Positions 25,642-35,366 of a stretch of DNA of 64,000 nt are shown one piece after another. Location of the stretch: NCBI RefSeq assembly GCF_014168815.1, contig NZ_AP021972.1, positions 372,001 through 436,000 on the forward strand, in the 5' to 3' direction. Under the pieces are notes generated by a model. The model was not told where the DNA came from. It did no database searches and worked only from the letters and a program-made list of their open reading frames with translations. The stretch comes from Klebsiella sp. WP3-W18-ESBL-02. GTDB taxonomy: Bacteria > Pseudomonadota > Gammaproteobacteria > Enterobacterales > Enterobacteriaceae. A program made the translations under genes and the position numbers. Every line of letters starts with the position of its first letter. Positions within the stretch are counted from its first letter, which is position 1.

Positions 25642-26175
25642 TTGAGCACGACTAACCACGATCACCACGTCTATGTACTGATGGGCGTATCCGGCAGCGG
25701 CAAATCCGCCGTTGCGAGCGAAGTCGCGCATCGCCTGAACGCCGCATTTCTGGACGGCGATTTCCTGCACCCGCGCAGCAATATCGTCAAAATGTCCTCC
25801 GGCGAGCCGCTGAACGACGACGACCGCAAACCGTGGCTGCAGGCGCTGAACGATGCTGCCTTCGCCATGCAGCGTACCAACAAGGTTTCGCTGATTGTCT
25901 GCTCCGCGCTGAAAAAAGCGTACCGCGATATTTTGCGTGAAGGTAACCCGAACCTCTCCTTCGTTTACCTGAAAGGGGATTTCGACCTGATCGAGAGCCG
26001 CCTGAAGGCGCGTAAAGGCCACTTCTTCAAAACGCAGATGCTGGTGACGCAGTTTGAAACGCTGCAGGAACCGAGCGCTGACGAACGCGATGTGCTGGTG
26101 GTTGATATCGATCAGCCGCTGGACGGCGTTATCGACAGCACGATTGAAGTGATTAACAAAGGCCGCAAAGCGTGA
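25642..26175 (+). CDS. gntK: Gluconokinase GntK (thermoresistant)
   Basis: GntK phosphorylates D-gluconate with ATP to 6-phosphogluconate for the Entner-Doudoroff and pentose phosphate pathways. It has 177 residues. The P-loop GVSGSGKS is at 15-22, followed by DGDFLHPRSN, the gluconate-contacting region. I choose the TTG at 25642, which sits 5 bp after AGGAGG and gives the conserved MSTTNHDHH N-terminus. The in-frame ATGs upstream run through the GntR operators and would leave an implausible N-terminus. The stop overlaps the gntU start by 3 bp. Confidence 0.94.
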   Translation: MSTTNHDHHVYVLMGVSGSGKSAVASEVAHRLNAAFLDGDFLHPRSNIVKMSSGEPLNDDDRKPWLQALNDAAFAMQRTNKVSLIVCSALKKAYRDILREGNPNLSFVYLKGDFDLIESRLKARKGHFFKTQMLVTQFETLQEPSADERDVLVVDIDQPLDGVIDSTIEVINKGRKA

Positions 26176-27512
26176 CAACTTTATCGTTAGTGTTAACCGC
26201 AGTGGGCTCCGTTTTGCTGCTGCTGTTTTTAGTCATGAAGGCGCGTATGCACGCCTTCCTGGCTTTGATGGTGGTTTCCATTGGTGCCGGGCTTTTCTCC
26301 GGTATGCCGCTGATTAAAATCGCGCAAACCATGGAGAAAGGGATGGGCGGTACGCTGGGCTTCCTGGCTATCGTTGTTGCGCTGGGGGCGATGTTCGGCA
26401 AAGTGCTGCACGAAACCGGCGCGGTCGATCAGATTGCCGTCAAAATGCTGAAATCGTTCGGCAACAGCCGTGCGCATTATGCGATCGGTATTGCTGGCCT
26501 TATCTGCGCACTGCCGCTGTTCTTTGAAGTGGCCATCGTGCTGCTGATCAGCGTCGCCTTCTCAATGGCGCGCCACACCGGGACCAACCTGGTGAGACTG
26601 GTGATCCCGCTGTTTGCGGGCGTTGCCGCCGCTGCGGCGTTCCTGCTGCCGGGGCCTGCGCCGATGCTGCTGGCATCTCAGATGCATGCCGACTTTGGCT
26701 GGATGATTCTGATTGGCCTGTGCGCAGCCATTCCTGGGATGATTATCGCCGGGCCGCTGTGGGGCAACTTTATCAGCCGCTACGTCGAGCTGAATATTCC
26801 TGATGACATCACCGAGCCGCATCTTGGCGAAGGCAAAATGCCGTCCTTCGGCTTTAGCCTGGCGCTGATTCTGCTGCCGCTGGTTCTGGTGGGGCTGAAA
26901 ACCGTCGCCGCGCGCTTTGTGCCGGTGGAGTCAGAAACCTATCAGTGGTTTGAATTTATTGGTCACCCTTTCACCGCGATTCTGATTGCCTGCCTGGTGG
27001 CGATTTATGGCCTGGCGTTCCGTCAGGGCATGGCGAAAGATAAAGTGATGGCGATTTGTGGCGCAGCGCTGCAGCCGGCGGGGATTATTCTGCTGGTGAT
27101 CGGTGCGGGCGGCGTGTTCAAACAGGTGCTGGTGGATTCTGGCGTCGGTCCGGCGCTGGGCGAAGCCCTCACCGGTATGGGCCTGCCGATTGCGCTGACC
27201 TGCTTCATTCTGGCCGCTGCGGTACGTATTATTCAGGGTTCGGCAACGGTCGCCTGTCTGACGGCTGTGGGTCTGGTGATGCCGGTTATTGAACAGCTGA
27301 ACTACAATGGCGCGCAGCTGGCTGCACTGTCTATCTGTATCGGCGGCGGTTCTATCGTGGTGAGCCACGTCAATGATGCGGGCTTCTGGCTGTTTGGTAA
27401 ATTTACCGGCGCGACCGAAGCCCAGACGCTGAAAACCTGGACCATGATGGAAACCATCCTCGGTACGGTTGGGGCGATTATCGGTATGATCGCGTTTACG
27501 TTATTAAGTTAA
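26172..27512 (+). CDS. gntU: Low-affinity gluconate transporter GntU
   Basis: GntU is an inner-membrane gluconate:H+ symporter of the GntP family, 446 residues with about twelve hydrophobic segments. Family motifs include GMGGTLGFLAIVVALGAMFGK, LFFEVAIVLLI, PGPAPMLLASQMHADFGW and IQGSATVACLTAVGL. The GTG start overlaps the gntK stop (GTGA). It shares control with gntK. Confidence 0.96.
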   Translation: MTTLSLVLTAVGSVLLLLFLVMKARMHAFLALMVVSIGAGLFSGMPLIKIAQTMEKGMGGTLGFLAIVVALGAMFGKVLHETGAVDQIAVKMLKSFGNSRAHYAIGIAGLICALPLFFEVAIVLLISVAFSMARHTGTNLVRLVIPLFAGVAAAAAFLLPGPAPMLLASQMHADFGWMILIGLCAAIPGMIIAGPLWGNFISRYVELNIPDDITEPHLGEGKMPSFGFSLALILLPLVLVGLKTVAARFVPVESETYQWFEFIGHPFTAILIACLVAIYGLAFRQGMAKDKVMAICGAALQPAGIILLVIGAGGVFKQVLVDSGVGPALGEALTGMGLPIALTCFILAAAVRIIQGSATVACLTAVGLVMPVIEQLNYNGAQLAALSICIGGGSIVVSHVNDAGFWLFGKFTGATEAQTLKTWTMMETILGTVGAIIGMIAFTLLS

Positions 27513-27524
27513 TGCCCCACTTGT

Positions 27525-27603
27525 CGGCCTGATAAGCGCAGCGCCATCAGGCAGCTCAGCGCACATTGCCGGATGGCGGCGTAAACGCCTTATCCGGCCT
27601 ACA
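27525..27603. repeat. BIME: two REP elements
   Basis: GGCCTGATAAGCGCAGCGCC...ATCAGGC (27526-27552) and GCCGGATGGCGGCGTAAACG...TTATCCGGCCTAC (27568-27602) lie in the convergent gap between gntU and yhgN. Confidence 0.88.
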
Positions 27604-27610
27604 GAGGGCA

Positions 27611-27640
27611 TTTGGCCGGGCACTTGCCCGGCCAAATTGT
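27611..27640. terminator. Bidirectional terminator between gntU and yhgN
   Basis: A perfect 12-bp stem TTTGGCCGGGCA/TGCCCGGCCAAA is followed by ATTGTTTT on the plus strand and preceded by short A-rich flanks. Confidence 0.75.
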
Positions 27641-27641
27641 T

Positions 27642-28235
27642 TTATCCCTTCATCCACATCCGAATGCCGTCCAGGAACATCTGGGTCGCCATCATCACCA
27701 GAATCAGCCCCATCAGGCGCTCAAGCGCGTTCACGCCTTTTTCCCCCAGCAGACGCAGGAACAGCGACGACTGCAGCAAAATCACCACCGTACCGCCCCA
27801 GGCAATCAGCAGCGCAATGACCAGGTGTGACAGGTTATTCGGATACTGATGCGACAACAGCATCAGCGTGGCCAGCAGCGTCGGCCCGGCAACCAGCGGA
27901 ATCGCGAGCGGCACGATAAACGGCTCTTCGCCCGCCGGCAGCCCTGAGCTACTGCCGGTCGCGCTGGGGAAAATCATCTTAATGGCAATCAGGAATAAAA
28001 TGATGCCGCCGGAGATGGAAACCGTTTCGGCGCGCAGGTTTAAAAAGGCCAGAATCTTCTCGCCCGCGAAGAGAAAAATCAGCATGAGTAGAAGTGCGAT
28101 TAAAAGCTCACGAATCATGATCGCCTTGCGGCGCTTGGGTTCGGTGTGCTTTAGCACCGACATGAAAATGGGTAAATTTCCCAATGGATCCATAATCAAG
28201 ATCAATAAAACGGCGGCGGAAAAGATTTCACTCAT
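27642..28235 (-). CDS. yhgN: MarC family integral membrane protein YhgN
   Basis: The protein has 197 residues and six hydrophobic segments, and it is of the MarC/UPF0056 family. DPLGNLPIFMSVLKH at about 16-30 is the family motif. Its function is unknown, although an exporter role for amino acids has been suggested for some relatives. The gene is divergent from asd, as in E. coli. Confidence 0.93.
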   Translation of the reverse strand: MSEIFSAAVLLILIMDPLGNLPIFMSVLKHTEPKRRKAIMIRELLIALLLMLIFLFAGEKILAFLNLRAETVSISGGIILFLIAIKMIFPSATGSSSGLPAGEEPFIVPLAIPLVAGPTLLATLMLLSHQYPNNLSHLVIALLIAWGGTVVILLQSSLFLRLLGEKGVNALERLMGLILVMMATQMFLDGIRMWMKG

Positions 28236-28467
28236 GACTCAAATTCCCTGATAATTGTTGTGGAATTTCTGCTCTACACATCCTCTTTGTTGCGGAGTTC
28301 AACGCGGAGAGATGTGGCCCCCAGGGTAGGGGGAATAAGTTGCATTTCTGATTGCTTTGCAATCATTGATTAATTTCACTTGCGACTTTAGCTGCTTTTT
28401 GTAATGTGAAGGGATGCCCAGTGGAACTGGTACGCATTAACAGCACATATTCGCAGGAAAACACGTT

Positions 28468-29574
28468 ATGAAAAATGTTGGTTTTATCGGCTGGCGCGGG
28501 ATGGTCGGCTCTGTACTCATGCAACGCATGGTTGAAGAGCGCGACTTTGACGCCATTCGCCCGGTCTTCTTCTCCACCTCTCAGTTAGGTCAAGCTGCGC
28601 CGTCGTTCGGCGGTACCACCGGTGGTAAGCTTCAGGACGCCTACGATCTTGAAGCGCTGAAGGCGCTCGACATTATTGTCACCTGCCAGGGCGGCGATTA
28701 TACCAACGAAATCTATCCGAAGCTGCGTGAAAGCGGCTGGCAGGGCTACTGGATTGACGCGGCTTCTTCGCTGCGCATGAAAGATGACGCCATCATTATT
28801 CTCGACCCGGTGAACCAGCAGGTCATCACCGACGGTCTGAACAACGGTATTAAAACCTTCGTCGGCGGCAACTGCACCGTCAGCCTGATGCTGATGTCAT
28901 TAGGCGGCCTGTTTGCCAACGATCTGGTTGAGTGGGCCTCCGTGGCGACTTACCAGGCAGCGTCAGGCGGCGGCGCGCGCCATATGCGCGAACTGCTGAC
29001 CCAGATGGGCCAACTGCACCACCATGTTGCCAGCGAGCTGGCCGATCCGGCCTCCGCAATCCTCGAGATCGAATGCAAAGTCACCACCCTGACCCGCAGC
29101 GGCGATCTGGCGGTTGATAACTTCGGCGTACCGCTTGCAGGCAGCCTGATCCCGTGGATCGACAAACAGCTCGACAACGGTCAGAGCCGTGAAGAGTGGA
29201 AAGGCCAGGCCGAGACCAACAAAATTCTGGCAACCTCTTCCGTCATCCCGGTTGATGGCCTCTGCGTGCGCGTCGGCGCGCTACGCTGCCACAGCCAGGC
29301 ATTCACTCTGAAATTGAAAAAAGATATTTCCATTAGTTCCGTAGAGGAATTACTGGCGGCGCATAACCCGTGGGCGAAAGTCGTGCCGAACGATCGTGAA
29401 ATTACGATGCGCGAACTCACCCCGGCCGCCGTTACCGGTACGTTGACCACACCGGTTGGGCGTCTGCGCAAACTGAATATGGGGCCGGAATATTTGTCAG
29501 CGTTTACCGTTGGCGACCAGCTCCTGTGGGGCGCGGCAGAGCCGCTGCGCCGTATGCTGCGCCAGCTGGCGTAA
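28468..29574 (+). CDS. asd: Aspartate-semialdehyde dehydrogenase Asd
   Basis: Asd reduces aspartyl phosphate to aspartate semialdehyde, the branch point to lysine/diaminopimelate, methionine and threonine. It has 368 residues. The NADP-binding motif GWRGMVGS is at 8-15, the catalytic Cys136 is in GGNCTVSLM, and the substrate-binding SQAFTLKLKKD lies further on. It has one residue more than E. coli, at GGTTGGKLQ. It is monocistronic, with its own terminator. Confidence 0.97.
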   Translation: MKNVGFIGWRGMVGSVLMQRMVEERDFDAIRPVFFSTSQLGQAAPSFGGTTGGKLQDAYDLEALKALDIIVTCQGGDYTNEIYPKLRESGWQGYWIDAASSLRMKDDAIIILDPVNQQVITDGLNNGIKTFVGGNCTVSLMLMSLGGLFANDLVEWASVATYQAASGGGARHMRELLTQMGQLHHHVASELADPASAILEIECKVTTLTRSGDLAVDNFGVPLAGSLIPWIDKQLDNGQSREEWKGQAETNKILATSSVIPVDGLCVRVGALRCHSQAFTLKLKKDISISSVEELLAAHNPWAKVVPNDREITMRELTPAAVTGTLTTPVGRLRKLNMGPEYLSAFTVGDQLLWGAAEPLRRMLRQLA

Positions 29575-29591
29575 ACATTTGGTTATTGATG

Positions 29592-29618
29592 AGGGGTGGC
29601 AAACCACCCCTTTTTTTT
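29592..29618 (+). terminator. asd terminator
   Basis: The stem AGGGGTGG/CCACCCCT (29592-29599 and 29604-29611) leads into eight T residues. Confidence 0.93.
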
Positions 29619-29825
29619 GCGTAATACAAGGAGTAAACGCAGTGATGTCTATTTTTCTCTCAGGAGTCAGGTAAAGCGTTGACTATGCTTTAATCAAGGT
29701 CTGTCACCTTGACTGAAGGTTGGACGGGGCTGAAAGAGGCACACAACTTCGTGCCGTGCCGTTCAGGTCACATATGTCGCCATGAAAATTGGATTAAGGC
29801 GAGACAAAACAAAGGATGATGAAGC

Positions 29826-32012
29826 ATGTCCGATCGTGTTGATAGAGACGTGATTAATGCGCTGATTGCAGGCCATTTTGCAGACCCTTTTTCCGTTCTG
29901 GGAATGCACAAAACGGAAGCTGGATTGGAAGTTCGGGCGCTGTTGCCCGACGCGACTGATGTTTGGGTGATTGAACCGAAAACCGGCCGTAAAGTCGGCA
30001 AGCTGGAGTGCGTGGATTCACGTGGCTTCTTTAGCGGCATTCTGCCGCGCCGTAAAAATGCGTTTCGCTATCAGTTGGCCGTCGTCTGGCATGGCCAACA
30101 GAACCTTATTGACGATCCCTATAGCTTTGGCCCGTTGCTCCAGGAGATGGACGCATGGCTGCTGTCCGAAGGAACCCATTTGCGCCCGTATGAAAAGCTG
30201 GGTGCGCATGCGGATACTATGGACGGCGTCACCGGGACACGCTTTGCCGTTTGGGCGCCTAACGCTCAGCGCGTTTCCGTGGTGGGGCAGTTTAACCACT
30301 GGGACGGCCGTCGTCACCCGATGCGACTGCGCCGGGAAACGGGCATTTGGGAGCTGTTTATCCCCGGCGCGCATAACGGCCAGCTGTATAAATTCGAGAT
30401 GATCGACGCTCGCGGCGCGCTGCGCATCAAGGCCGATCCGTACGCCTTCGAAGCGCAAATGCGTCCGGAAACGGCTTCGCTGATTTGCGGGCTGCCGCCA
30501 AAGGTGGAGCAGAGCGAAGCGCGGAAAAAAGCGAACCAGTTCGACGCGGCGATCTCTATCTACGAAGTGCACCTGGGCTCCTGGCGTCGTCATACCGATA
30601 ACAACTACTGGCTCAGCTACCGCGAACTGGCCGAGCAGCTGGTGCCCTACGCGAAATGGATGGGGTTCACCCACCTGGAGCTGCTGCCGATTAATGAACA
30701 CCCTTTCGACGGTAGCTGGGGCTATCAGCCGACCGGACTGTACGCGCCGACTCGCCGTTTCGGCACCCGCGAAGACTTCCGTTACTTTATCAACGCCGCG
30801 CACGCCGCCGGTCTGAACGTGATTCTTGACTGGGTGCCGGGCCACTTCCCGTCCGATGATTTTGCCTTAGCCGAGTTCGACGGCACCAACCTGTACGAGC
30901 ACAGCGACCCGCGTGAAGGCTACCATCAGGACTGGAATACCCTGATCTACAACTACGGCCGCCGCGAGGTCAGCAATTTCCTGACCGGCAACGCGCTGTA
31001 CTGGGTTGAACGTTTTGGTATTGATGCGCTTCGCGTCGACGCCGTGGCGTCCATGATTTATCGCGACTACAGTCGTAAAGAGGGTGAGTGGATCCCTAAC
31101 GAGTTTGGCGGCCGTGAAAATCTTGAAGCGATTGAGTTTCTGCGCAGCACCAACCGCGTGCTGGGTGAGCAGGTGCCGGGCGCCGTCAGCATGGCGGAGG
31201 AGTCAACCGACTTTGCCGGGGTTTCGCGTCCGTCTGATATGGGCGGCCTGGGCTTCTGGTTTAAGTGGAACCTCGGCTGGATGCACGACACCCTCGACTA
31301 CATGAAGCTCGACCCGGTGCACCGTCAGTATCACCACGACAAAATGACCTTCGGCATGCTGTACAACTACACGGAAAACTTCGTGTTGCCGCTGTCGCAT
31401 GACGAAGTGGTCCACGGGAAAAAATCGATTCTTGACCGTATGCCAGGCGACGCGTGGCAGAAGTTTGCCAACCTGCGCGCTTATTACGGCTGGATGTTCG
31501 CCTTCCCGGGTAAAAAGCTGCTGTTTATGGGCGATGAGTTCGCTCAAGGGCGGGAATGGAACTTTGACGGCAGCCTCGACTGGCATCTGCTGGAAGGCGA
31601 GGATAACTGGCACAACGGGGTGCAGCGTCTGGTACGCGACCTCAACCATACCTATCGCCACCACAAAGCGATGCACGAGCTGGACTTCGACCCCTACGGC
31701 TTTGAATGGCTGGTGGTGGACGATCATGCCCGCTCGGTGTTCGTCTTCGTGCGCCGTGATAAAGCCGGCAACGAAGTGATTGTCGCCAGCAACTTTACGC
31801 CGGTGCCGCGTCACGATTACCGCTTCGGCATCAACCAGCCCGGCCGCTGGCGCGAAGTGCTGAACACCGACTCGGCCCATTACCATGGCAGCAACGCCGG
31901 TAACGGCGGCGTGGTCCATAGCGATGAGATTGCCAGCCACGGCCGCGCGCAGTCGCTGAGTCTGACACTGCCGCCGCTGTCGACGATTTGGCTGGTTCGG
32001 GAAGGAGATTAA
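29826..32012 (+). CDS. glgB: 1,4-alpha-glucan branching enzyme GlgB
   Basis: GlgB moves alpha-1,4 chains to alpha-1,6 branch points of glycogen. It has 728 residues, as in E. coli. An N-terminal extension and CBM48 domain (about 1-225) precede the GH13 barrel. The nucleophile Asp405 is in IDALRVDAVASM and the acid Glu458 in SMAEEST; the HDEVVHGKKS motif is also present. It is the first gene of glgBXCAP. glgX starts 2 bp after its stop. Confidence 0.97.
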   Translation: MSDRVDRDVINALIAGHFADPFSVLGMHKTEAGLEVRALLPDATDVWVIEPKTGRKVGKLECVDSRGFFSGILPRRKNAFRYQLAVVWHGQQNLIDDPYSFGPLLQEMDAWLLSEGTHLRPYEKLGAHADTMDGVTGTRFAVWAPNAQRVSVVGQFNHWDGRRHPMRLRRETGIWELFIPGAHNGQLYKFEMIDARGALRIKADPYAFEAQMRPETASLICGLPPKVEQSEARKKANQFDAAISIYEVHLGSWRRHTDNNYWLSYRELAEQLVPYAKWMGFTHLELLPINEHPFDGSWGYQPTGLYAPTRRFGTREDFRYFINAAHAAGLNVILDWVPGHFPSDDFALAEFDGTNLYEHSDPREGYHQDWNTLIYNYGRREVSNFLTGNALYWVERFGIDALRVDAVASMIYRDYSRKEGEWIPNEFGGRENLEAIEFLRSTNRVLGEQVPGAVSMAEESTDFAGVSRPSDMGGLGFWFKWNLGWMHDTLDYMKLDPVHRQYHHDKMTFGMLYNYTENFVLPLSHDEVVHGKKSILDRMPGDAWQKFANLRAYYGWMFAFPGKKLLFMGDEFAQGREWNFDGSLDWHLLEGEDNWHNGVQRLVRDLNHTYRHHKAMHELDFDPYGFEWLVVDDHARSVFVFVRRDKAGNEVIVASNFTPVPRHDYRFGINQPGRWREVLNTDSAHYHGSNAGNGGVVHSDEIASHGRAQSLSLTLPPLSTIWLVREGD

Positions 32013-32014
32013 GC

Positions 32015-33991
32015 ATGGGGCCACTCGCTGTAGGCAAACCCGCGCCGTTAGGCGCGCACGCCGATGACAACGGCGTGAACTTCACGCTGTTCTCGGCGCA
32101 TGCGCAGCGGGTGGAACTGTGCGTGTTTGATGCGCAGGGCAATGAGACGCGTTATGACCTTCCCGCCCGCAGCGGCGACATCTGGCACGGCTATTTGCCC
32201 GATGCGCGCCCCGGGCTGCGCTACGGCTATCGGGTCCATGGTCCGTGGGAACCGCAGCAGGGTTACCGGTTTAATCCGGCGAAGCTGCTGCTTGACCCGT
32301 GCTGTTATCGCGTTGAGGGCGACCCGGTCGACGATCCGCGCTTTCACGACGGTTACGATGCACCGGATACCCGCGACAGTGCCCCGGTGGCGCCAAAGTC
32401 GGTGGTCGTCGATCTGAGCTACGACTGGCAGGATGACGTCGCCCCGCGCACCGCGTGGGGCAAAACGGTTATCTACGAGGCGCATGTGAAAGGTCTGACC
32501 CTGCGTCATCCGGGTTTACCGGAAGCGATTCGCGGCACCTATCGTGCGCTCGGCCACCCGGTGATGATTGCCTATTTCAAGCGGCTTGGCATCACCGCGC
32601 TGGAGCTACAGCCGGTGGCGCATTTCGCTAACGAGCAGCGCCTGCTGCGTATGGGGTTAAGCAACTACTGGGGCTATAACCCGCTGGCGATGTTTGCGCT
32701 GGCGCCGCGTTACGCCAGCGCGCCCGAGCGCGCGCTGGATGAATTTCGCGATGCGGTGAAAGCGCTGCATAAGGCCGGCATCGAAGTGATTCTCGATGTG
32801 GTGCTTAACCACAGCGCCGAGCTGGATCTTCACTGTCAGACCTTCTCGCTGCGGGGGATTGATAACCGCAGCTATTATTGGTTGAGAGAAGACGGCGATT
32901 ACCAAAACTGGACGGGCTGCGGCAACACGCTAAACCTCAGCCACCCGGGCGTTGTTGAGTACGCCCACCAGTGTCTGCGCTTCTGGGTAGACGTTTGCCA
33001 CGTCGATGGTTTTCGCTTTGATTTAGCCCCGGTGATTGGCCGAACGCCGGGCTATCGCCAGGATGCGCCGTTGTTTAACGCTATCCACGACGATCCCGTG
33101 CTGTCTACGGTCAAGCTGATTGCCGAACCGTGGGATATCGGCGAAGGCGGTTATCAGGTGGGGAATTTCCCGCCGGCATTTAGCGAGTGGAACGACCACT
33201 TCCGCGATGCGATGCGTCGATTCTGGCTTGAAGAGTCGTTATCGCTGGGGGATTTTGCCCAGCGTTTCGCGGCGTCGAGCGACGTCTTTGCGCATCAGGA
33301 TCGTCGCCCGCGCGCGGCCGTCAATCTGGTGACTGCGCATGATGGGTTCACCCTGCGCGATTGCGTTAGCTTCAATAACAAGCATAACGACGCTAATGGT
33401 GAAGAAAATCGTGACGGAACAAGCAATAACCATAGCAATAATCATGGTATCGAAGGATTGGAAGCAAACCTTGACGTCATGGCGCGTCGGCGAACGAGCG
33501 TTCAGGCGCTGTTGACAACGCTGCTGTTATCGCAAGGAACGCCAATGTTGCTGGCCGGTGACGAACACGGTCACAGTCAGCAAGGTAATAATAATGCCTA
33601 CTGCCAGGACAATTCGTTGACCTGGCTCGATTGGAAAAATGCGGATGATGCGCTGACCGACTTTACCGCCGCCTTAATTCATCTGCGCCAGCAAATTCCG
33701 GCCTTAACGGACGACCGCTGGTGGCAGGAGGGAGACGGCAACGTTCAGTGGCTCAATCAGGACGCGCAGCCGCTGTCTGCCGAGGAGTGGCAGCACGGCG
33801 CGCGACGGATGCAGATTCTGCTCTCCGATCGTTGGCTGATTACGCTTAATGCAACGCAGGACGCGGCAAACTTGCAGTTACCCGTGGGGGAATGGCGCGC
33901 TGTTCCTCCTTTCACCGGCAATGAGGAGCCGGTGGTCATGGCTGTCTGGCATGGGCCCGCGCACGGAGTTTGCGTATTTCAAAGGTCATAG
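32015..33991 (+). CDS. glgX: Glycogen debranching enzyme GlgX
   Basis: GlgX hydrolyses the alpha-1,6 bonds of limit-dextrin branches left by glycogen phosphorylase. It has 658 residues with CBM48 and GH13 domains. The nucleophile Asp336 is in GFRFDLAPVIG and the acid Glu371 in LIAEPWDIG. The ATG at 32015 follows GAAGGAG and gives MGPLAVGKPAPLGAH. An earlier in-frame ATG within glgB is rejected. The region after residue 600 (GDGNVQWLNQDAQPLSAEEW) is the C-terminal beta domain. Confidence 0.96.
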   Translation: MGPLAVGKPAPLGAHADDNGVNFTLFSAHAQRVELCVFDAQGNETRYDLPARSGDIWHGYLPDARPGLRYGYRVHGPWEPQQGYRFNPAKLLLDPCCYRVEGDPVDDPRFHDGYDAPDTRDSAPVAPKSVVVDLSYDWQDDVAPRTAWGKTVIYEAHVKGLTLRHPGLPEAIRGTYRALGHPVMIAYFKRLGITALELQPVAHFANEQRLLRMGLSNYWGYNPLAMFALAPRYASAPERALDEFRDAVKALHKAGIEVILDVVLNHSAELDLHCQTFSLRGIDNRSYYWLREDGDYQNWTGCGNTLNLSHPGVVEYAHQCLRFWVDVCHVDGFRFDLAPVIGRTPGYRQDAPLFNAIHDDPVLSTVKLIAEPWDIGEGGYQVGNFPPAFSEWNDHFRDAMRRFWLEESLSLGDFAQRFAASSDVFAHQDRRPRAAVNLVTAHDGFTLRDCVSFNNKHNDANGEENRDGTSNNHSNNHGIEGLEANLDVMARRRTSVQALLTTLLLSQGTPMLLAGDEHGHSQQGNNNAYCQDNSLTWLDWKNADDALTDFTAALIHLRQQIPALTDDRWWQEGDGNVQWLNQDAQPLSAEEWQHGARRMQILLSDRWLITLNATQDAANLQLPVGEWRAVPPFTGNEEPVVMAVWHGPAHGVCVFQRS

Positions 33992-34070
33992 TCTCTGAAT
34001 TACCCGGAACCCCGCCCTCGGGCGAGGAAACCTAATAACCCGGAAGGACGAGCATCAAAAGGAGTTAATC

Positions 34071-35366
34071 ATGGTTAGGCTAGAAAAGAACGATCCCTTA
34101 ATGCTGGCTCGCCAGTTACCGATTAAATCCGTCGCGCTGATTCTGGCGGGCGGACGCGGCACGCGGCTGAAGGATCTCACCAATAAACGGGCAAAACCCG
34201 CCGTCCACTTTGGCGGTAAATTCCGCATTATCGATTTTGCGTTGTCTAACTGTCTGAACTCCGGGATCCGTCGTATCGGCGTGATTACGCAGTACCAGTC
34301 CCATACGCTGGTGCAGCATATCCAGCGCGGCTGGTCATTCTTCAGCGAAGAGATGAACGAATTTGTGGATCTGCTGCCGGCTCAGCAGCGGATGCACGGT
34401 GAAAACTGGTATCGCGGCACCGCCGATGCGGTCACGCAGAACCTCGACATTATTCGCCGCTACAAGGCGGAGTATGTGGTGATCCTCGCCGGTGACCACA
34501 TCTACAAACAAGATTACTCGCGCATGCTGATCGACCACGTCGAAAAAGGCGCGCGCTGCACCGTTGCGTGCATCCCGGTGCCCATTGAAGAGGCAACGGC
34601 GTTCGGCGTGATGGCGGTCGATGCGAACGATAAGATTATCGATTTCGTGGAAAAACCGGCTAACCCGCCGGCGATGCCGAGCGACCCGAGCAAGTCTCTG
34701 GCGAGCATGGGTATCTATGTCTTTGATGCAGATTACCTTTATGAGCTGCTGGAGCAGGACGACCGCGACGAAAACTCCAGTCACGATTTCGGCAAAGATT
34801 TAATTCCAAAAATCACCAAAGCTGGCGCGGCTTATGCACATCCTTTCCCACTGTCCTGCGTGCAGTCTGACCCGGATGCCGAGCCGTACTGGCGTGACGT
34901 GGGTACCCTGGAAGCGTACTGGAAGGCGAACCTTGACCTGGCGTCGGTCACTCCAGAGCTGGATATGTATGACCAGCACTGGCCTATCCGTACTCACATG
35001 GAGTCGCTACCGCCGGCGAAGTTCGTTCAGGACCGCTCCGGCAGCCACGGTATGACCCTGAACTCGCTGGTGTCCGGCGGCTGTATTATTTCCGGCTCGG
35101 TGGTCGTGCAATCGGTGCTGTTCCCCCGCGTACGCGTGAACTCGTTCTGTAACATTGATTCGGCAGTCTTATTGCCGGACGTCTGGGTCGGGCGTTCCTC
35201 GCGTCTGCGTCGCTGCGTGATTGACCGGGCCTGCGTGATTCCGGAAGGCATGGTGATTGGTGAGGATGCGGAAGAGGATGCGCGTCGTTTCCACCGCTCA
35301 GAAGAGGGAATCGTGCTGGTTACGCGCGAGATGTTGCGGCAGTTGGGGTACAAACAGGAGCGATAA
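34071..35366 (+). CDS. glgC: Glucose-1-phosphate adenylyltransferase GlgC
   Basis: GlgC makes ADP-glucose from glucose-1-phosphate and ATP, the controlled step of glycogen synthesis. It has 431 residues, as in E. coli. The nucleotide motif GGRGTRL starts at residue 27. Lys39, which binds the activator fructose-1,6-bisphosphate in E. coli, is present in TNKRAKP. The C-terminal left-handed beta-helix (about 300-431) is intact. Its stop overlaps the glgA start by one base (TAATG). Confidence 0.97.
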   Translation: MVRLEKNDPLMLARQLPIKSVALILAGGRGTRLKDLTNKRAKPAVHFGGKFRIIDFALSNCLNSGIRRIGVITQYQSHTLVQHIQRGWSFFSEEMNEFVDLLPAQQRMHGENWYRGTADAVTQNLDIIRRYKAEYVVILAGDHIYKQDYSRMLIDHVEKGARCTVACIPVPIEEATAFGVMAVDANDKIIDFVEKPANPPAMPSDPSKSLASMGIYVFDADYLYELLEQDDRDENSSHDFGKDLIPKITKAGAAYAHPFPLSCVQSDPDAEPYWRDVGTLEAYWKANLDLASVTPELDMYDQHWPIRTHMESLPPAKFVQDRSGSHGMTLNSLVSGGCIISGSVVVQSVLFPRVRVNSFCNIDSAVLLPDVWVGRSSRLRRCVIDRACVIPEGMVIGEDAEEDARRFHRSEEGIVLVTREMLRQLGYKQER

